A stretch of 11,793 bases of DNA from Psychrobacter sp. (GTDB lineage Bacteria; Pseudomonadota; Gammaproteobacteria; Pseudomonadales; Moraxellaceae). The notes below the pieces were generated by a model. That model made no database searches. It was not told where the DNA came from and saw only the letters and a program-made list of their open reading frames with translations. The stretch lies in the NCBI GenBank assembly GCA_020024075.1, contig JAHHUJ010000049.1:1-11793 (forward strand), read 5' to 3'. Positions 1-5,667 of this stretch are shown here, in pieces. The translations under genes and the position numbers were made by a program. Every line of letters begins with the position of its first letter. The stretch's first letter is position 1.

Positions 1-108
1 GGTCTAAATATGGGTATAAAATTATAGGGGTAGTGCACAACAATAGTCATAAATAAATAGCTTCCTAATGATAACAGGTTTTAGCAATAAATTCGGCTAT
101 TGACTAAG

Positions 109-243
109 TTAAGCGGCAGGTTTTTGCCAATAGAAGATAGGGTGGTTTTGCTCGATAAAAGCATTAAAAGCAGTAATATAGGCTTGCTTAGCTTTAGTTG
201 CTTCTATAAATAGTGTAAACTGAAATTTAATGAGTGCATTTAT
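109..243 (-). pseudogene. Possible C-terminal gene remnant, no start codon
   Basis: The minus strand is open for 44 codons from an in-frame TAA at 244-246 to a TAA at 109-111, with no ATG, GTG or TTG start. The translation looks protein-like, with an Ala/Lys-rich stretch followed by an aromatic patch (FIEQNHPIFYWQKPAA). The open frame stops exactly where the inverted repeat at 229-277 begins its inner arm, as would happen if the 5' part of a gene had been lost or replaced. I do not recognise the family. In AT-rich DNA an open frame of this length can arise by chance, so this is a weak call. Confidence 0.15.
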
Positions 244-277
244 TTATAGAGCTATAAATAAAATATTGGCACTCATT
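229..277. repeat. Two-part inverted repeat (hairpin) upstream of argG
   Basis: Outer arms AATGAGTGC (229-237) and GCACTCATT (269-277) are perfect 9-bp complements. Nested inside are perfect 11-bp arms TTTATTTATAG (239-249) and CTATAAATAAA (252-262) with a 2-base centre. One unpaired base lies on the left and six on the right between the two stems. There is no clean T-run of the length typical of an intrinsic terminator, though TTTTT occurs just after the right arm (276-280). It could be a terminator of an upstream gene, a regulator site or a remnant of a small element. Confidence 0.6.
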
Positions 278-294
278 TTTAGGTAATGACTTTT

Positions 295-345
295 TAGCTA
301 ATAATATAGGTTAGCTAGTAATATAGGTTAGGTAGTAATATAGGG
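295..345 (+). repeat. Three tandem 17-bp repeats
   Basis: Three adjacent 17-base units lie at 295-311, 312-328 and 329-345. Unit 1 is TAGCTAATAATATAGGT. Unit 2 differs from it at one base, and unit 3 differs from unit 2 at two bases (TAGGTAGTAATATAGGG). The array ends about 70 bases before the argG -10 box. It may be a slippage-type duplication or a set of protein-binding sites; the sequence alone does not decide. Confidence 0.8.
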
Positions 346-414
346 CAATGGTTTGGCAAAAGACCCATTAATTCTACCCCATATTGAAACTACTTAAGGC
401 CCACACTTATATAG

Positions 415-420
415 TATAAT
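415..420 (+). promoter_or_regulatory. Likely argG promoter, -10 box TATAAT
   Basis: A perfect TATAAT lies 37 bases before the argG ATG. No good -35 box sits at 16-18 bases spacing. TTGAAA at 384-389 is 25 bases away and would instead pair with the weaker TTATAT at 407-412 (17-base spacer). Transcription starting near 427 would begin right at AGTTTACACT (428-437), which is the exact reverse complement of 212-221 and a possible operator. This is inference from motif matching only. Confidence 0.45.
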
Positions 421-457
421 TTTTTAAAGTTTACACTCACTCGATAAAGGATGCACC

Positions 458-1690
458 ATGTCGATCGAAAAAGATAAAATTAATAAAATTGTTTTGGCAT
501 ATTCAGGCGGTCTTGACACCTCAATTATTGCTAAATGGTTGCAAGATACTTATGACGCTGAAGTAATTACTTTTACAGCAGATATTGGTCAGGGCGAAGA
601 AGTTGAACCAGCTCGAGCTAAGGCGGAAGCTATGGGTATCAAACATATCCATATCGAAGACTTGCGTGCAGAGTTCGCTCGTGATTATGTTTTTCCAATG
701 TTCCGTGCTAACGCAGTTTATGAGGGTGAATACTTATTAGGCACCTCTATCGCGCGTCCTTTAATCGCCAAACGCTTGGTAGAAATCGCTAAAGAGCACA
801 ATGCAGATGCCATTAGTCACGGTGCTACTGGTAAAGGTAATGACCAAGTTAGATTTGAGCTAGGTGCCATCGCTTTGGCCCCAGAAGTGAAAACCATTGC
901 TCCTTGGAGAGAGTGGGATTTATCAAGTCGTGAAAGCTTAATGAAATATGCTGAAGAGCATAATATTCCTATCGACTTTGCGGCCAATAAGAAAAAATCA
1001 CCTTATTCAATGGATGCCAACTTACTACACATCTCGTATGAAGGTGATATCTTAGAAGACCCATACGCAGAAGCTGAAGATGATATGTGGCGCTGGTCAG
1101 TTAGCCCAGAAGAAGCACCAGATGCGCCTGAGTACGTTGAGCTAGAGTATGAAAAAGGCGATATCGTAGCGGTTAATGGTGAGAAGCTAGAGCCTTATGA
1201 GGTGATGATTAAACTAAACGAGCTAGGTGGCAAACACGGTATTGGCCGTCTAGACATCGTTGAAAACCGTTACGTAGGTATGAAGTCTCGTGGCTGTTAC
1301 GAAACTCCAGCAGGTACAATTATGCTAAAAGCGCACCGCGGTATGGAGTCATTAACTCTAGACCGTGAAGCCGCTCACCTAAAAGATGAATTAATGCCTC
1401 GTTATGCAAAAATCATCTATAACGGTTATTGGTTCAGCCCAGAGCGTCAAATGCTTCAAGCCTTAATCGACAAGTCACAAGAATATGTGACTGGTACGGT
1501 TCGCGTTAAGCTATATAAAGGTAATGTTAGCGTTGTTGGTCGTAAATCTCCTTACTCACTATTTGATGAGAAGATTGCAACCTTTGAAGATGATGCTGGT
1601 GCTTATGATCAAAAAGACGCAGAAGGCTTTATCCGTCTAAATGGACTGCGTCTGTCTATCGAAGCTAGCCGTGGTCGTGACTTGTCTTAA
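458..1690 (+). CDS. argG: Argininosuccinate synthase
   Basis: ArgG joins citrulline and aspartate with ATP to form argininosuccinate, the penultimate step of arginine synthesis, in the cytoplasm. The protein has 410 residues, the usual length of the shorter ArgG class (E. coli ArgG, about 447, is of the longer class). The ATP pyrophosphatase P-loop SGGLDTS is at 16-22. The signature GATGKGNDQVRFE is at 122-134, SMDANLLHISYEGD at 184-197 and the substrate-binding SRGCYETPAG at 277-286. The start is supported by AAGG at 447-450, seven bases before the ATG. The gene stands alone, with a strong terminator at 1731-1768 and a long leader region upstream, so it is probably a single-gene unit. No other arg gene is in the window. 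No frameshift or missing active-site residue is visible. Confidence 0.97.
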   Translation: MSIEKDKINKIVLAYSGGLDTSIIAKWLQDTYDAEVITFTADIGQGEEVEPARAKAEAMGIKHIHIEDLRAEFARDYVFPMFRANAVYEGEYLLGTSIARPLIAKRLVEIAKEHNADAISHGATGKGNDQVRFELGAIALAPEVKTIAPWREWDLSSRESLMKYAEEHNIPIDFAANKKKSPYSMDANLLHISYEGDILEDPYAEAEDDMWRWSVSPEEAPDAPEYVELEYEKGDIVAVNGEKLEPYEVMIKLNELGGKHGIGRLDIVENRYVGMKSRGCYETPAGTIMLKAHRGMESLTLDREAAHLKDELMPRYAKIIYNGYWFSPERQMLQALIDKSQEYVTGTVRVKLYKGNVSVVGRKSPYSLFDEKIATFEDDAGAYDQKDAEGFIRLNGLRLSIEASRGRDLS

Positions 1691-1730
1691 TTGACGGACT
1701 TGTCTGAATTAACAAGTTAACCAAGAGTTA

Positions 1731-1768
1731 AAAAAAGGCAGAAGTGATATCTCACTTCTGCCTTTTTT
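1731..1768. terminator. Bidirectional terminator between argG and accC
   Basis: The perfect 11-bp stem GGCAGAAGTGA (1737-1747) / TCACTTCTGCC (1752-1762) has the loop TATC. It is preceded by at least six A and followed by six T. The A and T tracts let it work on both strands, so it can end argG transcripts on the plus strand and accBC transcripts on the minus strand, whose stop codon lies about 90 bases away. Confidence 0.93.
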
Positions 1769-1852
1769 ATGGTTTTACGGTATGGTTCTGAGCTAGGATA
1801 ATAAGCAAATACTATAAGATAAATAGGGCTAGAACTAAGAAGTTTTACCTTT

Positions 1853-3202
1853 TTATTTAGACTTTTTTGGTAATAAACATGATTCTAAATAATGGATGTT
1901 TTGCGCTTGAGAAGCAAACTCTGGGTCTTTTAAAATCAGATCACGATGCAAAGGAATGTTGGTCTTCACCCCTGCAATAATCAGCTCATCAAGGGCATGC
2001 AGGGTCTTAGCAATGGCCTGCTCACGGGTCTGACCATGACAAATAAGCTTGCCAATTAACGAGTCATAGTAGGAAGGGATTTCATAACCTGGGTACAAGT
2101 GCGACTCAAAGCGTACACCAGCACCGCTGGGGATAAAATACTGAGTGACTTTGCCAGGAGAGGGAGTAAAAGTTTGGGGGTCTTCAGCATTAATACGACA
2201 TTCAATGGCATGACCATGCACGCTGATATCGCTTTGACGGTAAGATAAGCCGTAGCCTGCTGCAATTCTTAATTGCTCAACCACCACATCAATACCAGTG
2301 ACCATTTCGGTAATTGGATGCTCCACTTGAATACGGGTATTCATCTCAATAAAGAAAAACTCACCGTCTTCAAATAAGAACTCAAAAGTACCCGCACCGC
2401 GATAGCCAATATTTTCACAGGCTTTGACACAAGCTTGTAAGATAGGCTCGCGGATATCGTCAGGGATATCGGGTGCAGGGGCTTCTTCTAATACTTTTTG
2501 GTGACGACGCTGTAACGAGCAGTCACGGTCATATAGATGAATTGCATTACCATTACCATCGCCCAAGATTTGCACCTCAATGTGGCGTGGGTTTTGTAGA
2601 TAACGCTCCATATAAACGCTGTCATCGCCAAACCAAAGCTCCGCCTCTTGCTTGGCCGCTTGTACTTGTTCATTCAGCTGATCAAAGCGCTCAACGATAC
2701 GCATACCCCGACCACCGCCGCCTGCTGCGGCTTTGATTAACAGGGGGAAGCCAATGTTTTTTGCTTGTTGTTCAGCGTTATGTAAGGTAACTGTACCGAC
2801 TGAACCTGGCACAGTAGGGACACCGGCTTGTTTCATCGCATTGATAGCAGAGACTTTATTGCCCATCAAGCGAATATGGTCAGGGTGGGGGCCTACAAAA
2901 GTGATGCCAGCTTCTTCTACATTCTCAGCAAATTCAGCATTTTCTGCTAAAAAACCATAACCGGGATGAATGGCATCGCTTCCAGTAATTTCAGCAGCAG
3001 TAATGATAGCCGCTGCATTTAGATAGCTTTGACTGGCATTGGGTTTGCCAATACAGACGGCTTCATCTACAAAGCGTAGATGCATTAAGTTTTCATCCGC
3101 TGTAGAGTAGACGCCAACGGTTTTAATGCCCAGCTGCTTGCAGGCACGCACGATGCGTAAAGCAATTTCGCCACGGTTGGCGATAAGCAGTTTTTTTATC
3201 AT
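1853..3202 (-). CDS. accC: Biotin carboxylase subunit of acetyl-CoA carboxylase
   Basis: AccC uses ATP and bicarbonate to carboxylate the biotin on AccB, the first half-reaction of malonyl-CoA formation for fatty acid synthesis. At 449 residues it matches E. coli AccC in length. The N-terminal domain opens with KLLIANRGEIALRI (4-17). The ATP-grasp glycine loop KAAAGGGGRGM is at 157-167, with Lys116 and Lys157 in the ATP-binding positions. FIEMNTRIQVEHP (284-296) carries the metal-binding Glu286, Arg290 and catalytic Glu294, and ECRINAEDP (334-342) carries the biotin-site Arg336. It lies 15 bases downstream of accB on the same strand and is surely co-transcribed with it. In related gammaproteobacteria prmA often follows accC; here the gene is followed by a shared terminator and the convergent argG. 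Confidence 0.97.
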   Translation of the reverse strand: MIKKLLIANRGEIALRIVRACKQLGIKTVGVYSTADENLMHLRFVDEAVCIGKPNASQSYLNAAAIITAAEITGSDAIHPGYGFLAENAEFAENVEEAGITFVGPHPDHIRLMGNKVSAINAMKQAGVPTVPGSVGTVTLHNAEQQAKNIGFPLLIKAAAGGGGRGMRIVERFDQLNEQVQAAKQEAELWFGDDSVYMERYLQNPRHIEVQILGDGNGNAIHLYDRDCSLQRRHQKVLEEAPAPDIPDDIREPILQACVKACENIGYRGAGTFEFLFEDGEFFFIEMNTRIQVEHPITEMVTGIDVVVEQLRIAAGYGLSYRQSDISVHGHAIECRINAEDPQTFTPSPGKVTQYFIPSGAGVRFESHLYPGYEIPSYYDSLIGKLICHGQTREQAIAKTLHALDELIIAGVKTNIPLHRDLILKDPEFASQAQNIHYLESCLLPKKSK

Positions 3203-3217
3203 CTAGGGGCCTATCTC

Positions 3218-3637
3218 TTAGCTTCTATAACGGATAACGGGTTGACCAAACTGTACTACATCGCCATTTTCTACCAAAATAGCATCAATAATACCGCTTT
3301 GAGTGGCCTCAAGTGGATTCATGATTTTCATAGCTTCAATGATACCCAGCGTATCACCAGCCTGAACTTTTTGGCCAGGGGTCACAAATGGAGGATCATT
3401 TGGGCTAGGAGCAGCATAAAAAACGCCCACCATTGGTGAGGTTTCCACACTGCCTGTATGTACCGCTTCAGACTGGGGATCTGAGATATAAGCAGGGCTA
3501 GCAGCCATCATTGACGGCATAGGAGTGTTGTAGTGCCGAGTTAGACTGACACTATCTTCCCCTGTTTTAATCTCAAGATTGACCAGGTCTTTTTCTTCCA
3601 TTAGCTCAATGAGCGTACGAATTTTTTCAATGTCCAT
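3218..3637 (-). CDS. accB: Biotin carboxyl carrier protein of acetyl-CoA carboxylase
   Basis: AccB carries the covalently bound biotin that shuttles CO2 from AccC to the AccA/AccD carboxyltransferase. With the start at 3637 it has 139 residues, a little short of E. coli AccB (156), mostly through a shorter linker. The N-terminal segment MDIEKIRTLIELMEEKDL matches the E. coli start. A Met/Ala/Pro-rich linker covers about 36-70. The biotinyl domain follows, with EAMKIMNP at 101-108; Lys104 is the biotin attachment site. The frame stays open upstream to a TTG at 3709 and an ATG at 3673, but family homology and GTAGG (3645-3649) seven bases before the ATG favour 3637. The gene forms an operon with accC. 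The usual upstream partner aroQ is missing; a MATE gene lies upstream on the same strand, 218 bases away. Confidence 0.96.
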   Translation of the reverse strand: MDIEKIRTLIELMEEKDLVNLEIKTGEDSVSLTRHYNTPMPSMMAASPAYISDPQSEAVHTGSVETSPMVGVFYAAPSPNDPPFVTPGQKVQAGDTLGIIEAMKIMNPLEATQSGIIDAILVENGDVVQFGQPVIRYRS

Positions 3638-3644
3638 ACGGTTG

Positions 3645-3649
3645 CCTAC
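3645..3649 (-). promoter_or_regulatory. accB ribosome binding site
   Basis: GTAGG on the minus strand lies seven bases before the ATG at 3637. The alternative in-frame ATG at 3673 and TTG at 3709 have no comparable purine-rich site, so this decides the start. Confidence 0.55.
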
Positions 3650-3804
3650 AGATATTCTTATAATATTAAGCATATTGTAACAAATTTTGTCGCGTCTGAT
3701 GAGTGACAAATGATGTATTTAAGTTTCAATAGCACATTTAGTTCAAATATACATTAACCTACTGCTAAAATTTATACAAAATCTACTGAGATAATCTAAT
3801 GAGA

Positions 3805-3838
3805 GCTTGAATTTGTATCGGTCGATATGAACTCAAGC
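3805..3838. repeat. 34-base imperfect palindrome between MATE gene and accB
   Basis: The arms are GCTTGA (3805-3810) / TCAAGC (3833-3838) and TATCG (3816-3820) / CGATA (3823-3827). The intervening five bases pair partly through two T-T/A-A complements and two G-T wobbles. It lies 17 bases past the MATE stop codon on the minus strand. No T tract follows on that strand, so it is not a classic intrinsic terminator. It may be a transcript 3' end, a processing site or an operator in front of accB. Confidence 0.5.
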
Positions 3839-3855
3839 CCAATGATAGTCGACTA

Positions 3856-5232
3856 TTAGCTAGGTCTAGCCTGAATATCTAGCACTTGCCGTTGACGATA
3901 CAGTAGACGTAGGGTCAATAACATAGAGGATAAGGTCAAGCCTGTAACCAAAGCGATCCAAAACCCTTGAGCTCCGGTATCGGTAAATCGTACCAGATAG
4001 GTCCCTAATGGCAAGGCTACTAGCCAATAGCAGAATAAGGTAATCCACATGGGTACTTGTGTGTCCTGCATTCCTCTTAATATCCCAGCGATATTTACCT
4101 GCCAGCCATCGACCAGTTGATAAGCAATGGCGAATAATAATAAGAACATGGCTTGCTCTTTAACCGCAGGGTTATTGGTAAACAGATCGGCTAAGTTTTC
4201 TCTAAATAACCAAATGCCAAGCATACTACATAAGGCGATACACACCGTCCATATTAGTCCAGTACGCTGAACTTGCTGTAACACCAGCCAGTTCTTTTCA
4301 CCATAACGATTAGATACCATAATGGTTAACGCCATAGCCACGGACATAGGCACCATAAATAGCTGTGAGGTGACGGCCATAGCCACCTGATGTGAAGCCA
4401 CAGCAATGGCTCCCAAGGGGCTAATAACAATAGAGGCTAAGCTGAATAAGCTGGCTTCAAAGAAGATAGCAATACCGATAGGCACTCCTAAGCGCAGTAG
4501 CTTACCTATTTGTTGACGATCAGGCTTAGCGAAGCTATAAAAGAAGCGGGTTTCATCAAAGCTTTTATGTTTAGACTTAAGCAAATACAAAGACAATAAA
4601 ATTACATTTGTCCATAACACACATGCCGTCGCCAAGCCGCAGCCAGCACCGCCCAACTCTGGTAAGCCAAATAAACCATGAATAAAGATATAGTTAATCG
4701 GAATGTTGACGAATAGACCAATTAAGCTGATGACCGTCACCGGTTCTGGACGTCCCAATGCTTCACAATAACTTCTCAAAACGGCATAGCAGGCGATGGC
4801 TGGGAACCCCCAAGCCACAAACCTTAAGTATTGAGCGGCTTTGGGCTGAATATCGTCAGGAACGCCCATTATCCCCAGTACATTAGGGGTTAGGGACACC
4901 ACTACTAAGCCTAAGATACCAATTAAAATAGCCGCCCATAAGGACTGCTGAGTAATATGAGGTACATTGTGCGGAGTCTTTTGGCCAATTTGCTCCCCGA
5001 TTAATGGCGTAGTGGCAATTAAGATACCTGTCGCCAATAAGAATAATGGCAACCAAATGCCGGAACCGATAGACACAGCAGCCAAGTCTAAAGCAGAAAC
5101 ACCACCCGCCATAATGGCATCTACCACGCCCAAAGCAGCTTGGCAGAACTGAGTAATAAGAATGGGAAGCACCAAAGTGCCTAAGCGTAAGCTGTGCTGT
5201 TTAAACTCAGAGAAGGATAAATTAGACAACAT
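3856..5232 (-). CDS. norM: NorM/MdtK-type MATE multidrug efflux antiporter
   Basis: This inner-membrane pump of the MATE family exports cationic drugs and dyes in exchange for Na+ or H+. It has 458 residues, the normal family length, with hydrophobic segments spread over the whole protein consistent with 12 membrane helices. The first helix region holds VVDAIMAGG (36-44), near-identical in layout to E. coli MdtK and Vibrio NorM. Asp38, Glu259 (FFEASLFS) and Asp375 (LVDGWQVNIAGILRGMQDT) fall at the conserved acidic positions used for cation coupling in NorM. The ribosome binding site is weak (AGAAG, about 10 bases from the ATG). The gene is read divergently from hemW and lies upstream of accBC on the same strand, 218 bases apart. 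A terminator-like hairpin sits in its leader (5313-5344). The drug spectrum cannot be read from sequence. Confidence 0.9.
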   Translation of the reverse strand: MLSNLSFSEFKQHSLRLGTLVLPILITQFCQAALGVVDAIMAGGVSALDLAAVSIGSGIWLPLFLLATGILIATTPLIGEQIGQKTPHNVPHITQQSLWAAILIGILGLVVVSLTPNVLGIMGVPDDIQPKAAQYLRFVAWGFPAIACYAVLRSYCEALGRPEPVTVISLIGLFVNIPINYIFIHGLFGLPELGGAGCGLATACVLWTNVILLSLYLLKSKHKSFDETRFFYSFAKPDRQQIGKLLRLGVPIGIAIFFEASLFSLASIVISPLGAIAVASHQVAMAVTSQLFMVPMSVAMALTIMVSNRYGEKNWLVLQQVQRTGLIWTVCIALCSMLGIWLFRENLADLFTNNPAVKEQAMFLLLFAIAYQLVDGWQVNIAGILRGMQDTQVPMWITLFCYWLVALPLGTYLVRFTDTGAQGFWIALVTGLTLSSMLLTLRLLYRQRQVLDIQARPS

Positions 5233-5312
5233 AAGTAAACTTCTAAAATCAGGTTGTTTTGAAACTGCTTTGATAATAATTGGTAGAGCCTAAGTCACGA
5301 TTTTGGTTTTGA

Positions 5313-5344
5313 TATAAATAAATAACCTGCCATAGGGCAGGTTA
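5313..5344 (-). terminator. Terminator-like hairpin in the MATE leader
   Basis: TAACCTGCC (5323-5331) and GGCAGGTTA (5336-5344) form a perfect 9-bp stem with the 4-base loop ATAG. Read on the minus strand, the stem runs into TTTATTTATATC, which is T-rich though broken by A. On the plus strand no T tract follows. It lies upstream of the MATE start on the same strand, so it would either end a short leader RNA (attenuation) or stop transcripts from a small upstream unit before they reach the MATE gene. Confidence 0.6.
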
Positions 5345-5546
5345 GGGGGTCTTGTCACCTTTAGATGATAGCCCTTTAATTAACTTTACCACGGTTGCCT
5401 TGAAGATCTTAGGCTTTACGATAGGTTATTAAGGGGCAAATGTTCGGGTATCAAGATATCAACTTAATTGCTCTACTATCCCATTATTGAACACGTATAA
5501 TAAGCGTATTAATAAACTGTTAGCTTTGCGCTTACAGTATGCTTGG

Positions 5547-5591
5547 TTCATGCCTGCTTGGGCCAATATTTCATGCCTTCTTGGGCTAATA
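5547..5591. repeat. 22-base direct repeat, period 23, upstream of hemW
   Basis: Two copies at 5547-5568 and 5570-5591 match at 20 of 22 positions. Both start TTCATGCCT and share CTTGGGC near the end; the differences are G/T at position 10 and C/T at position 18. They are separated by one base. The 23-base period is close to two helical turns, which would suit two protein dimers on one face, but a simple duplication is equally possible. Confidence 0.75.
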
Positions 5592-5605
5592 CAGAATCAA
5601 AGCGC

Positions 5606-5634
5606 TTCAATTAAAATAAAAGCGTGACTATAAC
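5606..5634 (+). promoter_or_regulatory. Likely hemW promoter
   Basis: TTCAAT (5606-5611) and TATAAC (5629-5634) are separated by 17 bases, and the -10 box lies 33 bases before the hemW ATG. The -35 box is a partial match only. It sits immediately downstream of the 22-base direct repeat, so a regulator bound there could act on it. Motif-based inference. Confidence 0.4.
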
Positions 5635-5667
5635 ACTATCTGCCAACGAGTATAAGACCCTATCTTT

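Larger units (their letters stand above)
1..457. other. Long spacer upstream of argG with repeats
   Basis: No convincing gene lies in these 457 bases. The stretch is AT-rich and holds a weak minus-strand open frame (109-243), a large inverted repeat (229-277), three 17-bp tandem repeats (295-345), a 10-bp inverted pair (212-221 and 428-437) and the likely argG promoter just before the start codon. Bases 1-108 show nothing I can name. The upstream neighbour of argG is outside the window, so part of this may be the 3' flank of another gene. Confidence 0.6.
5233..5667. other. Divergent control region between MATE gene and hemW
   Basis: These 435 bases hold no convincing gene. On the minus strand, about 80 bases before the MATE start, is a hairpin followed by a T-rich tract (5313-5344). 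On the plus strand a near-identical 22-base direct repeat (5547-5568, 5570-5591) comes just before a plausible hemW promoter (5606-5634). The rest (5345-5545) shows no tRNA, no riboswitch class I recognise and no long open frame. Confidence 0.6.

Noticed and set aside
295..345. 17-bp repeats as a CRISPR array
   Set aside because: The units are directly adjacent with no spacers, are too short and have no cas gene nearby.
2473..2960. Plus-strand open frames inside accC
   Set aside because: They overlap fully conserved accC coding sequence on the other strand, have no family features and are typical shadows.
3638..3709. 24-residue N-terminal extension of AccB from a TTG
   Set aside because: AccB proteins start at the MDI-type segment found at 3637, which has its own GTAGG site; the extension has no homology to the family.
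3674..3709. accB promoter from TTGTCA (3704-3709) and TACAAT (3674-3679) on the minus strand
   Set aside because: The boxes are individually fair but 24 bases apart, too far for a sigma-70 promoter.
5548..5610. 20-codon minus-strand frame starting at a TTG, antisense to the hemW promoter
   Set aside because: The translation looks somewhat protein-like but is very short, has no ribosome binding site and its composition comes from the 22-base direct repeat.
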